Positions 25,985-34,263 are shown, counted from the stretch's first letter. The stretch: DNA of 64,000 bases from Chryseobacterium ginsenosidimutans (GCF_030823405.1 NZ_JAUSXC010000001.1:3331001-3395000), one strand, 5' to 3'. The notes: a model not told the origin generated them from the letters alone. Translations and numbers: made by a program.

Positions 25985-28087
25985 TTAAAATTGATACATT
26001 AATCTTGCGAAATAGCTTCTGCCATAATATAAATTCAAACGGTCTGTTGCAGCGTTATGTGCTGAAGCTGTATTGTTTGTACTATTAATTGTTGTGACAT
26101 CAAAAATATTTTTTACTCCTACGGACAGTTCCAAATGCTCCTTCCAAAATGGTTGGCTTACAACAAAATCCATCATATGGAAACCGTCTGTTTTTGCTAA
26201 ACGGAACGCTTCATTTTCAATCACGTAAATTCTTGAAGCTCCAGTATATTTATAAAAAAGGTTGAATGCCGTTTTTGATCCCTCGAGTTGGTAAGCAACA
26301 TTAGCTCCTACCTGAAAGTTATATTGGAAATCATTTGGAGTCGTAACATCCATTTCCTGCTTAGAAACAGAAATTCCGTTTAGTGAAGTTCTTACCCCCA
26401 GTGAAAACTGATCTTTCACGATATTGGCATTAGCTCCAAATAATAAACTTCTGTATTTATCAAGGTTCATATATTTATAAGTGGAAGGTCTTACAACCAT
26501 TACATTTTCAATTTTATCATTCAGATCAACATATAATGCTTCCAAATTATAATTGAATTTCCATCCATCACCAATATCAAACCCCTGATCCCAGAATAAT
26601 CCTGCAGAGTATCCGTTTTCCGGCTTCAAATCAGGATTTCCCTGAATATCATGGTTTACATTTACGAAATATGTGAATAATTCATCATAGGTTGGATAAC
26701 GGTCTGCTGTACCGAAAACTCCTCTAATATTAGAATTTTCGGATGTTTTGTATCTTGCAGAAAGTGAATAATTAAATTGATTGTCGAAACTGTCGCTTAT
26801 TGATAATCTTGCTCCCGGTCTCAATGAAAATTTATCTGAAACATTCCATTCTGCAGAAAGAAAGGTACCGTATGTGAAAATTTTTCTTTTAACATTATTT
26901 CCATCAAATTCTCCGGCAATTAATGCAGCGTATCCATTAGTGTGGTCTAATTCGTATCCCAATTGGAAATCAAACTTTTTACTATCCAAAAAATTACTGA
27001 ACATTCCTCTTGAATAGATTACATCGGTCTTATAGTATGATTGTTCGTCATAATTTGAATCCTTTGTGCGGTTCGGAATATCATAGTTGTAGTCATAGAA
27101 TTTCCTGTCCTGATTCTGATATGAGAAATCCCCAATATATCGGATGTGACCTAAATTCGTCTGAATATTGAACTGATGCAGCCAACGTTGGGTATTATAA
27201 TTTCTATCCAAACTCTTATAAGCAACCCCTCCCTGACCGTCATTTAAAGGAATTCTGTCAACTTTAGGATTGTAAAAATTGAATGTTTCGTTTAAATATG
27301 AAGCCTTATAGAAAAGTGAAGTTTTGTTTTTAGAATATTTTATCAGACCATTTACTTCATATTGATCTTTAGGATTCCACTCATATCCTCTTTGATTATC
27401 TTGTGCAAAGTATTTATAACCTTGTTTTTCACCTTCATATCCCATAAATTGGTTATGATTGAAGCTAATATTTGTGAACCAATTATCATTAAAGTTATAT
27501 CCAACATTCACATTCTGAATATGTCTTCCCTGACCTTTTTTCTTAAGATTATAGCCTTCTCTTACAGTTTCCTCCTGTAAAGCCGCTCTGACACTTATCT
27601 TTTTTGAGCTGCTTTTCTTTGTGATAATATTAATAACACCAGCTAAAGCACCATTTCCATATTCAACACCCATGCTTCCTTTTACAATCTCAATTCTTTC
27701 AATATTACTTAAACTAAGCTTTGTAAGATCGATATTACTTCCTAAACCCGTATCACCAACAACGGGAATATTATCAATTAATATCTTCACATAATTACCA
27801 CCTAATCCCATAATATTAGCAGTAGAATTCCCTGAGTTTGTATCTGGAGTAATTTGTATGTTTAAAGACTGATTTAAAACTTCAGCAGCATTAGTTGCCG
27901 CCATATTTTTAATCTGCTGTGCATCAATTACCTCAACTTTATAAATAGATTTATTTATTGATTGCTGCATATATTGTCCCGTAACAACAACTTCCTCTAT
28001 TTTCTTCTGTTTAAGAGAATCATTTTCCTGTGCATTCACCCATAGCATAGTGGATAAAGATAGAATAGAAAGCACTTTCTTCTTCAT
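25985..28087 (-). CDS. hmuR: TonB-dependent haem receptor
   Basis: An outer membrane receptor of about 700 residues. MKKKVLSILSLSTMLWVNAQ is the signal peptide; a start 7 codons further upstream is possible but would spoil it. The plug domain runs from KKIEEVVVTGQYMQQS through NIMGLGGNYVKILIDNIPVV and ERIEIVKGSMGVEYGNGALA. The beta-barrel follows, ending in the aromatic terminal strand RSYFARLMYQF. It heads the hmuR-Y-T-U-V-methyltransferase-S operon. Its promoter faces that of the T9SS protein gene and shares an AT-rich operator-like region, pointing to iron or haem control. Confidence 0.92.
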   Translation of the reverse strand: MKKKVLSILSLSTMLWVNAQENDSLKQKKIEEVVVTGQYMQQSINKSIYKVEVIDAQQIKNMAATNAAEVLNQSLNIQITPDTNSGNSTANIMGLGGNYVKILIDNIPVVGDTGLGSNIDLTKLSLSNIERIEIVKGSMGVEYGNGALAGVINIITKKSSSKKISVRAALQEETVREGYNLKKKGQGRHIQNVNVGYNFNDNWFTNISFNHNQFMGYEGEKQGYKYFAQDNQRGYEWNPKDQYEVNGLIKYSKNKTSLFYKASYLNETFNFYNPKVDRIPLNDGQGGVAYKSLDRNYNTQRWLHQFNIQTNLGHIRYIGDFSYQNQDRKFYDYNYDIPNRTKDSNYDEQSYYKTDVIYSRGMFSNFLDSKKFDFQLGYELDHTNGYAALIAGEFDGNNVKRKIFTYGTFLSAEWNVSDKFSLRPGARLSISDSFDNQFNYSLSARYKTSENSNIRGVFGTADRYPTYDELFTYFVNVNHDIQGNPDLKPENGYSAGLFWDQGFDIGDGWKFNYNLEALYVDLNDKIENVMVVRPSTYKYMNLDKYRSLLFGANANIVKDQFSLGVRTSLNGISVSKQEMDVTTPNDFQYNFQVGANVAYQLEGSKTAFNLFYKYTGASRIYVIENEAFRLAKTDGFHMMDFVVSQPFWKEHLELSVGVKNIFDVTTINSTNNTASAHNAATDRLNLYYGRSYFARLMYQF

Positions 28088-28105
28088 AGACGCAAAAATT
28101 TTCGA

Positions 28106-28167
28106 CAAATATAATGTTTTATTTAGAATAATTAAAAATAATTACTTATTTTTGTAGAATAATTCTA
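28106..28167. promoter_or_regulatory. divergent promoter/operator region between hmuR and the T9SS protein gene
   Basis: Minus strand: TATATTTG at 28106-28113 serves hmuR. Plus strand: TATTTTTG at 28147-28154 serves the T9SS gene. Between them is an AT-rich block (28117-28144) that recurs exactly at 29097-29124. A perfect 13-base palindrome tagaataattcta (28155-28167) overlaps the predicted rightward transcription start. Fur-family operators are AT-rich dyads of this sort, so iron control is likely by context but not proven. Confidence 0.6.
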
Positions 28168-28182
28168 AATAAAAATAACGTT

Positions 28183-28989
28183 ATGAAATTAAGACTACTT
28201 ATTGGAACTTTAATGCTTACGGCTGTCACTGCTAATGCACAAGTAGCTACAATTAATGAAAATTTTAATAGTTTTACACAAGGACAAGGGCAAACTGTGT
28301 TTCCTCAAAATCAATGGACTGCAATATATCCTGCACCGGTTGGCAACCCGCCTCCTATGATGAATATAATAGCTAATGGAGCTACCGATAATTTTGTTCA
28401 AGCCTATTCAGGTGCTAACCAAAACAGCCCTGAATATCTGATTTCCCCACAAATTGTTGCTCCTGCAGGAGACAAAATTCTGACATTTAAAGCAAGAAGA
28501 AATACGGGTTCTGCACCAGGATCAATACAAGTTGGTTTAGCTTCGAACCCAACTGATATGAACACTTTTGTAGCTTTAGCTAATGCAACAACATTAACAA
28601 GTGATGTTTTCCAAACAATTACAGTACCGGTAACAGCTTCTGCATCTCAATACATAGTATTCAAATTTGTAGGTGCCTTTGCTCCCCATACTGTACTAGA
28701 AATTGATGACGTTGTATATACTACAAGTTCTGTTCTTGCCGTTTCAGATAACACAAAATCTAAAGAAGAAATGAAGTTTGCTGTTAATTCTGAAAATACA
28801 TTGCTGCAATTTGTAGCTAAAAAAGATCCTAAAAACATCCAGATTTATTCTGCAGGAGCCCAGAAAGTTGCAGAAGGGAAATTATCCGGAAGATCATTCG
28901 ATATCAGCGCACTTCAAACAGGCGTTTACTATATCATTATTGAAACTGCAGAAGGTTCAGTAGTGAAATCAAAATTCATTAAAAAGTAA
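28183..28989 (+). CDS. secreted T9SS-targeted protein with cleaved-adhesin-like domain
   Basis: A 268-residue protein. MKLRLLIGTLMLTAVTANAQ is a signal peptide. Residues about 25-180 (INENFNSFTQ, SPEYLISPQI, DKILTFKARR, VFKFVGAFAPHTVLEIDDVV) have the jelly-roll pattern of the cleaved-adhesin domain found in gingipain haemagglutinin modules. The last 80 residues (NTLLQFVAKKDPKNIQIYSA, SALQTGVYYIIIETAEGSVV, SKFIKK) are a type A type IX secretion sorting domain. It is divergent from hmuR and shares its control region. A surface or secreted haem-capture role is a reasonable guess, not shown. Confidence 0.8.
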   Translation: MKLRLLIGTLMLTAVTANAQVATINENFNSFTQGQGQTVFPQNQWTAIYPAPVGNPPPMMNIIANGATDNFVQAYSGANQNSPEYLISPQIVAPAGDKILTFKARRNTGSAPGSIQVGLASNPTDMNTFVALANATTLTSDVFQTITVPVTASASQYIVFKFVGAFAPHTVLEIDDVVYTTSSVLAVSDNTKSKEEMKFAVNSENTLLQFVAKKDPKNIQIYSAGAQKVAEGKLSGRSFDISALQTGVYYIIIETAEGSVVKSKFIKK

Positions 28990-29018
28990 GATCTATTAGA
29001 CTAGCTTACCATTAAAGG

Positions 29019-29050
29019 ACTGATTTATGATTTCATAGATCAGTTTTTTT
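29019..29050 (+). terminator. terminator after the T9SS protein gene
   Basis: actgatttatga and catagatcagt arms (29019-29030 with 29034-29044, one G-U pair) enclose a short loop and are followed by seven T. Confidence 0.8.
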
Positions 29051-29096
29051 ATGAATAAAATTAGAAAAGATTCAACAAAACCAGAATAATTAATAA

Positions 29097-29134
29097 TTTT
29101 ATTTAGAATAATTAAAAATAATTAATTACTTTTG
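29097..29134 (+). promoter_or_regulatory. duplicated haem-locus promoter block
   Basis: The 28 bases 29097-29124 are identical to 28117-28144. The -7 element TACTTTTG at 29127-29134 sits exactly 980 bases from TATTTTTG at 28147-28154, so element and promoter spacing are conserved. It reads rightward into a region with no gene, ending in a strong terminator at 29297. The palindrome that overlaps the start site in the first copy is missing here. Confidence 0.65.
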
Positions 29135-29139
29135 TCGGA

Positions 29140-29330
29140 GTATTTTAATAAGTTCTGTAATAGTCATTATTTTATTAAATCCTGGTTTGGCAGACAGTAT
29201 CTGTTATGCAAAACCAATGTAGAATACTATCGGTTAATTATTTATCTGGAAAATAATTCAATCAATACAATTTAAATACTTTCTATTTTTTCTAATAAAA
29301 GGCTGCTCACAAGCGTGACAGCCTTTTATA
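29140..29330 (+). ncRNA. candidate small regulatory RNA co-regulated with the haem locus
   Basis: About 190 bases lie between a good promoter and a strong intrinsic terminator. The longest ATG frame seen is five codons. Foldable segments are tttaataa/ttattaaa (29144-29151 with 29172-29179), ggtttggca/tgcaaaacc with an inner acag/ctgt (29184-29215) and aattattt/aaataatt (29236-29258). The terminator stem follows. It is not a tRNA and I could not match it to 6S or another known RNA. If iron-controlled, it would be an analogue of RyhB-type RNAs. Confidence 0.5.
29297..29328 (+). terminator. strong intrinsic terminator of the candidate small RNA
   Basis: aaaaggctg (29297-29305) pairs perfectly with cagcctttt (29319-29327), and an inner tcac/gtga pair caps an aagc loop. 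There is no gene between it and the promoter at 29127. Confidence 0.85.
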
Positions 29331-29383
29331 TTTTATGTAAGAATTGATAACAAAGCTTTAGTTGCTATCAATTCTAATTTTGC

Positions 29384-29674
29384 TTACAATGTTTTAAATC
29401 CTTTATAAACCTGAGTCGAGCTTTCCAGTATTTTTGAAACATCTCTTCTAAAATCCAACAAATGATCTTGTCCGTTGTGGCAGTTCATGTGTTGTTCACT
29501 TTCCCACAATTCTACCATAAAAAAAGTACCTTTATTGTCTTTATCTTCAATAAGGTCATATTGCAGACAACCTTCTTCTTTTCTGGTTTCTCTTACCAAA
29601 GTCTGAAAAAGTTCCACCGCTTCCATCAAATAATTTTCATTAAACTTGAAAAGCGCAACTACATGTAAATTCAT
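29384..29674 (-). CDS. antibiotic biosynthesis monooxygenase (ABM) domain protein
   Basis: A 96-residue single-domain protein of the ABM/YgiN-like dimeric ferredoxin-fold family. The N-terminus MNLHVVALFKFNENYLMEAV, the middle ETRKEEGCLQYDLIEDKDNK and GTFFMVELWESEQHMNCH match the family. Members include quinol monooxygenases and haem-degrading IsdG-like proteins. The Asn and His positions needed to call it a haem oxygenase cannot be verified by eye, though the haem locus is close. It is probably monocistronic. Confidence 0.8.
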   Translation of the reverse strand: MNLHVVALFKFNENYLMEAVELFQTLVRETRKEEGCLQYDLIEDKDNKGTFFMVELWESEQHMNCHNGQDHLLDFRRDVSKILESSTQVYKGFKTL

Positions 29675-29767
29675 TATTATTTTTTTAATGATGTAAATGT
29701 AAAATATTTTCGATGCCGAATTCTATATTTCGTAGTTTTATTTTTCCACATTGAAGAGAAATTATAA

Positions 29768-30652
29768 CTAAAAAACAGATTTATAAATCGTAATCAGACT
29801 CATAATAATCACCAAAATGCCAATAATAATAAACATACTTTTTACGTGAAGTTTTGCAGTCAGCATGGCAGAAAATGGTGCCGTGACAATTCCGCCAATC
29901 AAAAGTCCTGCAATAATATTCCAGTGCTGAATTCCTAATGTAAAGAAGAACGTAATTGCAGCGGTTACGGTTAAAATAAATTTAGCAACCGTAGAGCTTC
30001 CCACTGCAAATCTTGGGGTAAAAGCATTTTTAATTAAAGTTCCTGTTACGAGCGGACCCCATCCTCCACCGGCAAAAGCATCAATAAAACCTCCGATTAC
30101 GCCTAATCTTGTTAAATTAGTTTTTCTTTTTAATGCTTTACTTTGTTTTGGCTTAAAAGCATTAGATAAAATCTGGATGCCAAGATATAAAGTATAAAAA
30201 GCAATAATTGTTTTGGTAATTTTAGAATAATATTCTCCGAGATAAGTCAAAGAAACAGCTCCGATAATGGCTCCGATAACCGCAGGAACAGCAAGCTTTT
30301 TAACCAAACTTTTACTTACATTCTTTAATTTAATATGGCTGATACTTCCTGCTGCTGTTGTAAAGCTTTCTGCAGAATGAATACTTGCACTCACAATATG
30401 AGGAGGAATGTTTAGGAACAACAGTGTTGTGGTACAAATTACACCATATCCCATTCCCATTGATCCTGCAACAATTTCAGCTAAGAATCCTACTAAAAGC
30501 ATCCAATAAAAGATGTAATTATCTTTTGCTAAAACAGTTAAAAGTTCATCAAGGTAACCAACTTCATACATTGAAAAAACCACGACGAACAATACCGCAA
30601 CCGTTACAAAAAATACATTGAGCCTAAGCTGGATTTTCCTTGAAATTACCAT
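29768..30652 (-). CDS. TauE/SafE-family sulfite/anion exporter
   Basis: A 294-residue membrane protein with about eight helices and the duplicated TauE/SafE pattern. The first half contains FLAEIVAGSMGMGYGVICTT with the internal IHSAESFTTAAGSISHIKLK block. The second half contains GVIGGFIDAFAGGGWGPLVT with FAVGSSTVAKFILTVTAAIT. The family moves sulfite, sulfonates or related organic anions. Its neighbour encodes an Rrf2 regulator, and Rrf2 proteins often control sulfur metabolism, which supports a sulfur-anion role by context. Confidence 0.87.
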   Translation of the reverse strand: MVISRKIQLRLNVFFVTVAVLFVVVFSMYEVGYLDELLTVLAKDNYIFYWMLLVGFLAEIVAGSMGMGYGVICTTTLLFLNIPPHIVSASIHSAESFTTAAGSISHIKLKNVSKSLVKKLAVPAVIGAIIGAVSLTYLGEYYSKITKTIIAFYTLYLGIQILSNAFKPKQSKALKRKTNLTRLGVIGGFIDAFAGGGWGPLVTGTLIKNAFTPRFAVGSSTVAKFILTVTAAITFFFTLGIQHWNIIAGLLIGGIVTAPFSAMLTAKLHVKSMFIIIGILVIIMSLITIYKSVF

Positions 30653-30751
30653 ATTAAATCATTACAGCTTCATTTTGAAGTCATACAAATATCTAATAAA
30701 ATAATTATCCCACCAAACAAGTAGACTAACAATTTAAAAAAACGGATCAGA

Positions 30752-31159
30752 TTAATCGATCAAATCCAGTAAAGTTTTTTCTTCTAAAATTTTAAGTGAA
30801 GCATCCCGAACTTCGATTAAAACGTCATGCAAACTACAATGATCTTCATTACAATCATCACATTTTTCGTAAAAATTAAGACTTACACACGGTAAAAGAG
30901 CAATCGGACCATTCACCAGACGAATGATCTTTGCAAGTTTTACATTTTCAGGATTTTCTTTGAAAAAATATCCGCCTCCTTTTCCTTTTTTACTATCAAG
31001 AATGTCGGCTTTTTTTAATTCAAGCAAAATATTTTCTAAAAACTTTAAAGGAATTTTCTTACGGTCAGCAATTTCGGAAATAAGAATCGGACCGTCATTT
31101 CTTCTTTCCACAAGATATGACAGCGCCTTAAAAGCATATTGAGATTTTTTCGATAGCAT
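30752..31159 (-). CDS. Rrf2-family transcriptional regulator with cysteine cluster
   Basis: A 135-residue winged-helix protein starting MLSKKSQYAFKALSYLVERR, as in the IscR/NsrR/CymR family. The DNA-binding part includes LISEIADRKKIPLKFLENIL and LDSKKGKGGGYFFKENPENV. Four cysteines are grouped at LLPCVSLNFYEKCDDCNEDHC, consistent with an Fe-S cluster, although spacing differs from IscR. It is upstream of the TauE/SafE gene on the same strand, about 100 bases away. The TATTTTTG promoter lies so close that its mRNA could be leaderless. Confidence 0.87.
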   Translation of the reverse strand: MLSKKSQYAFKALSYLVERRNDGPILISEIADRKKIPLKFLENILLELKKADILDSKKGKGGGYFFKENPENVKLAKIIRLVNGPIALLPCVSLNFYEKCDDCNEDHCSLHDVLIEVRDASLKILEEKTLLDLID

Positions 31160-31164
31160 TACAG

Positions 31165-31172
31165 CAAAAATA
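31165..31172 (-). promoter_or_regulatory. -7 element of the rrf2 gene
   Basis: TATTTTTG on the minus strand is an exact TAnnTTTG match, only five bases before the ATG at 31157-31159. The transcript would begin at or within a few bases of the start codon. Confidence 0.5.
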
Positions 31173-31349
31173 AGAAAATTGTTTTAATAATTTTAAACTT
31201 CAGAATTTCATCATTTTTTTTGCAAATTACACAACGAAAGTTTTTTACGTTTACATCAACATGGATTTGACACACTGCGTTTCAACCTTTAAAATCCAGA
31301 AATTGTTTTTAGCATCAAAAATTATTAAGTTTGAAGTTCATTTAAAAAT

Positions 31350-31778
31350 ATGTTCAGTAAACAGGAAGCACAGCAATTAAAAAAAGAATTTTGGACGGCT
31401 TTTGGAAAGTCATTTCCTAGAAAATGGATTTTGTATGATACAAAAGTCAAGGATTTTTCATTTAAATTTTATGCGGATAATAAAAAAGCAGAAGTTTCTT
31501 TGGATATAGAAATGAAAGATGAGATTTTCCGGAATGCTTATTATGAAAAGATATGGTCATTGGAAGATATTCTAAAAGATTACATAGGAGATTTTCAAAA
31601 AGAAGAATATTTTACATTAGAAAATGGAAAAGTCATTGCAAAAATCTGGGTTGAAAAACATGGAGTTTCCATTTTCAATAAAAATACATGGCAGGAAATT
31701 TTTGAATTTTTTGTAGAAAAAATGGATGGATTCGAAAGGTTTTATTATGAATATGAAGATTTTATAAAGGATATCTGA
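31350..31778 (+). CDS. DUF4268-domain protein
   Basis: A 142-residue acidic and aromatic-rich protein. FWTAFGKSFPRKWILYDTKV near the start, then KDFSFKFYADNKKAEVSLDI, and a C-terminal NTWQEIFEFFVEKMDGFERF match DUF4268. The family includes proteins with a restriction-endonuclease-like association, but this one is a stand-alone domain with no known function. It is divergent from the rrf2 gene. Confidence 0.75.
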   Translation: MFSKQEAQQLKKEFWTAFGKSFPRKWILYDTKVKDFSFKFYADNKKAEVSLDIEMKDEIFRNAYYEKIWSLEDILKDYIGDFQKEEYFTLENGKVIAKIWVEKHGVSIFNKNTWQEIFEFFVEKMDGFERFYYEYEDFIKDI

Positions 31779-31949
31779 CGATAACAGAAATACAACTTTA
31801 ATTAAATTTAACTATAAATCTAAACCTCCGTTTAATTTTTTTTGTACTTTAGTTGAATAGTAAAACATCAGTTTTATGAATATTCATAATGTTTCATAAA
31901 ACTTTTTAATTACTTTTTCGAAAACCCAAATTGCAAAAAATTTAATATA

Positions 31950-32768
31950 ATGGAAAACAACTCGTTTATTTTCACAGACGGAACCGATCCTAAAATGATT
32001 GAAGCTTATAAAAAAGCCCAGGAAACTTTTAAATATTTCTGGAGAGAACAATCCTGGGAATACAGAAGAATAATTCCCGGACTAAATCTCGCTTGTGTAA
32101 AGGCTGCTTTTTCGCAGGAAGACCCTGAAACAGGAGAAAAAATAGTTGAACATATGTGGATCAACGATATTGATTTTGACGGAGATCATGTAAAAGGTTA
32201 TTTGATAAACGAACCCAACGACCTGACCAATATACAACCCGGAGATTATACTGAAATTCCGTTGAACGAGATTAGTGACTGGCTTTTTGCCATTACCCCG
32301 ACAGAGAAAAAATCAAAACTTTCCAAATTGTTCTCTTCCTCTTCCACTCCTTTACCTAAAGCGTATGGTGGATTTACGATCCAAAAAATGCGTGCAGATA
32401 TGGAAGAAGAAGAAAGACAGGAACATGATAATGCTTGGCAGCTGGATTTCGGAGATTTTAATGATATAGAAATTGTTCATGAGCAAAAAGAAAAGCCTGA
32501 AAACCTTATTGAACATCCTATGAGCAGAAATATGAAGGAAGAATTTGTAAAGTTCTTAAACGAATATCCTGAAGAATTGACCAATCTGGATGCAAACGGC
32601 TATTCACTTTTACATAAAGAAACTATTGCAGGAAATCTAAGCTCAATAGAAATAATTCTGGAAGCAGGAGCAGATAAAAATTTGAAAACAAATAGTGGAA
32701 AAACAGCTCTTGATTTTGCTAAACAATTGAATTGGGAGCATCTGGTACCGATTTTAGAAAAGAATTAA
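31950..32768 (+). CDS. DUF2314 and ankyrin-repeat protein
   Basis: A 272-residue cytoplasmic protein. The N-terminal half holds a DUF2314 domain, visible as LNLACVKAAFSQEDPETGEK, VEHMWINDIDFDGDHVKGYL and LNEISDWLFAITP. A charged linker follows, and the C-terminal 65 residues form one or two ankyrin repeats (LTNLDANGYSLLHKETIAGN, LEAGADKNLKTNSGKTALDF). Such combinations appear in bacterial proteins of uncertain role, some linked to polymorphic toxin immunity. The next gene, 21 bases downstream, is a YwqG-like protein of similar general type. Confidence 0.78.
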   Translation: MENNSFIFTDGTDPKMIEAYKKAQETFKYFWREQSWEYRRIIPGLNLACVKAAFSQEDPETGEKIVEHMWINDIDFDGDHVKGYLINEPNDLTNIQPGDYTEIPLNEISDWLFAITPTEKKSKLSKLFSSSSTPLPKAYGGFTIQKMRADMEEEERQEHDNAWQLDFGDFNDIEIVHEQKEKPENLIEHPMSRNMKEEFVKFLNEYPEELTNLDANGYSLLHKETIAGNLSSIEIILEAGADKNLKTNSGKTALDFAKQLNWEHLVPILEKN

Positions 32769-32789
32769 CAATACTGAAACTATATATAA

Positions 32790-33542
32790 ATGATACCGGA
32801 ATTTCTAAGCAAGTTTCAAACACAACTTGAAAAATATAAACTTGAAACCGTAAAAATCACTGCAACACCTTTGGAAAAAGGAAAATCTCTTCAAATTTAT
32901 GACAGTAAATTTTTAGGGAAACCTTATATACCAAAAAGTATGGTGTATCCGAAAGATAAAGAAAACAAACCAATGATTTTGTGGGCACAAATCAATTTTG
33001 CAGATATAGCTTTTCTTGCGGGGTATCCTACTCAGGGAATTCTGCAGTTTTTTGTCTCTGCAGAATGGTTTGATATGGATGATTACAAAATCATTTTCCA
33101 TGATGATATTTCGGAAGATTTTCAAACAGATTTTTCTTTTTTAACTGAAGATATGTATGAAGAATCCCCTATTTATTCTGAACATACACTAAGTTTCTCG
33201 AAAGAAGCTGAATATGGATGCTCTGAAGATTTAAGGTTTGATATGACCTTTAATGGCAAAGATTATTGGGATTTCTACGAAACACTCGATAAGAATCAAA
33301 AGAAAGAAATTGATAAAATTATTGACGGAACAGGTCATAAGATAGGTGGCTATGCATATTTTACCCAAGCAGACATCAGAGAGCATGATAAAAACCGTAA
33401 AAATGATTTGCTGTTATTACAAATTGATACCGATGAAGAAATTATGTTTGGAGATTCCGGAGTTGCCAATTTTTTTATTCATCCTGAAGATCTGAAAAAT
33501 AAGCATTTTCATAAAGCATGGTTTAATTGGGATTGCTGTTAA
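32790..33542 (+). CDS. YwqG-family (DUF1963) protein
   Basis: A 250-residue cytoplasmic protein. The DUF1963 signature is visible in KFLGKPYIPKSMVYPKDKEN, MILWAQINFADIAFLAGYPT and GILQFFVSAE, with the C-terminal HKIGGYAYFTQADIRE and LLLLQIDTDEEIMFGDSGVA. Function is unknown; homologues are found in polymorphic toxin and immunity settings. It probably shares a transcript with the DUF2314-ankyrin gene. Confidence 0.83.
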   Translation: MIPEFLSKFQTQLEKYKLETVKITATPLEKGKSLQIYDSKFLGKPYIPKSMVYPKDKENKPMILWAQINFADIAFLAGYPTQGILQFFVSAEWFDMDDYKIIFHDDISEDFQTDFSFLTEDMYEESPIYSEHTLSFSKEAEYGCSEDLRFDMTFNGKDYWDFYETLDKNQKKEIDKIIDGTGHKIGGYAYFTQADIREHDKNRKNDLLLLQIDTDEEIMFGDSGVANFFIHPEDLKNKHFHKAWFNWDCC

Positions 33543-33565
33543 CAAAAATTAGATTTTATACACTT

Positions 33566-33581
33566 TTTACCAAATGACAAA
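33566..33581. promoter_or_regulatory. candidate operator upstream of the Crp/Fnr gene
   Basis: TTTACCAAATGACAAA is an imperfect palindrome (TTTACCA and TGACAAA halves around AA). It lies 34 bases before the crp-like gene. A 20-base surrounding stretch recurs with one mismatch at 34191-34210, upstream of the SDR gene. Confidence 0.55.
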
Positions 33582-33614
33582 TCCTCCAAAACCAACTTTT
33601 CTTAACTTGCATCC

Positions 33615-34184
33615 ATGAAAGAACTATTCGATTTTATTCTAAGATTTGGAATTCTTAATCAGCAACAGATTGATTTTATTGCCAGCAAAGCAAAGGAAAT
33701 TGATCTTCCGAAAGACGAATATTTTTCTGAAGCAGGAAAAATTGCAAGACAAGTTGGTTTTGTGGTCGATGGCATTATGAGGGTATGTTATTATGACAAT
33801 AAAGGTGAAGAAATCACCAAATATTTTATTGAAGAAAACAATCTTGTTGTAGATCTTGAGAGTTTTGATAACGAAATCTGTTCGAGCTCATACGTTCAGG
33901 CTGTTACTGATTGTAAACTGATTGTTTTTCAGAGAAAAGACTGGCTCGAACTTTTACAGACCATTGTCGGCTGGGAAGCGATTGTTCATAAAATTATTTC
34001 ACGAGCTTTGATTCAGAAGGTGGAAAGAAGAAGTCCACTCGTTTCCGAAGATGCAACCACTCGTTATCTGAAATTTTTGGAGATCTACCCTACTGTTGTC
34101 AACCGTATTCCTCTTTCATATATTGCGTCTTATTTGGGAGTTACACAATCTTCCCTAAGCAGAATAAGGAAAAATATCCGTTAA
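33615..34184 (+). CDS. Crp/Fnr-family transcriptional regulator
   Basis: A 189-residue regulator with an N-terminal cyclic-nucleotide-binding-like beta-roll (FSEAGKIARQVGFVVDGIMR, VCYYDNKGEEITKYFIEENN) and a C-terminal helix-turn-helix (IPLSYIASYLGVTQSSLSRI). No Fnr-type Cys cluster is present, and the cAMP-binding Arg motif is not obvious. In Bacteroidetes, members of this group often regulate an adjacent gene. Here a matching palindrome precedes both this gene and the downstream SDR gene, implying autoregulation and control of the SDR. Confidence 0.85.
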   Translation: MKELFDFILRFGILNQQQIDFIASKAKEIDLPKDEYFSEAGKIARQVGFVVDGIMRVCYYDNKGEEITKYFIEENNLVVDLESFDNEICSSSYVQAVTDCKLIVFQRKDWLELLQTIVGWEAIVHKIISRALIQKVERRSPLVSEDATTRYLKFLEIYPTVVNRIPLSYIASYLGVTQSSLSRIRKNIR

Positions 34185-34193
34185 AAATTGCTT

Positions 34194-34209
34194 TTTGCCA
34201 AATGACAAA
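34194..34209. promoter_or_regulatory. candidate Crp/Fnr operator upstream of the SDR gene
   Basis: TTTGCCAAATGACAAA has halves TTTGCCA and TGACAAA (reverse complement TTTGTCA), matching at six of seven positions around AA. It lies between the regulator stop and the SDR start. The flanking 20 bases match those at 33563-33582 with one difference. Confidence 0.6.
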
Positions 34210-34263
34210 TGGTTTCCTATTTAATTGGCGGAATTTTACATCATCAATTAAAACAAATAAAAA

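Noticed and set aside
29140..29330. Small protein gene in place of the candidate RNA
   Set aside because: The ATG frames in the transcript direction are only a few codons long, and the segment is dominated by pairing sequences.
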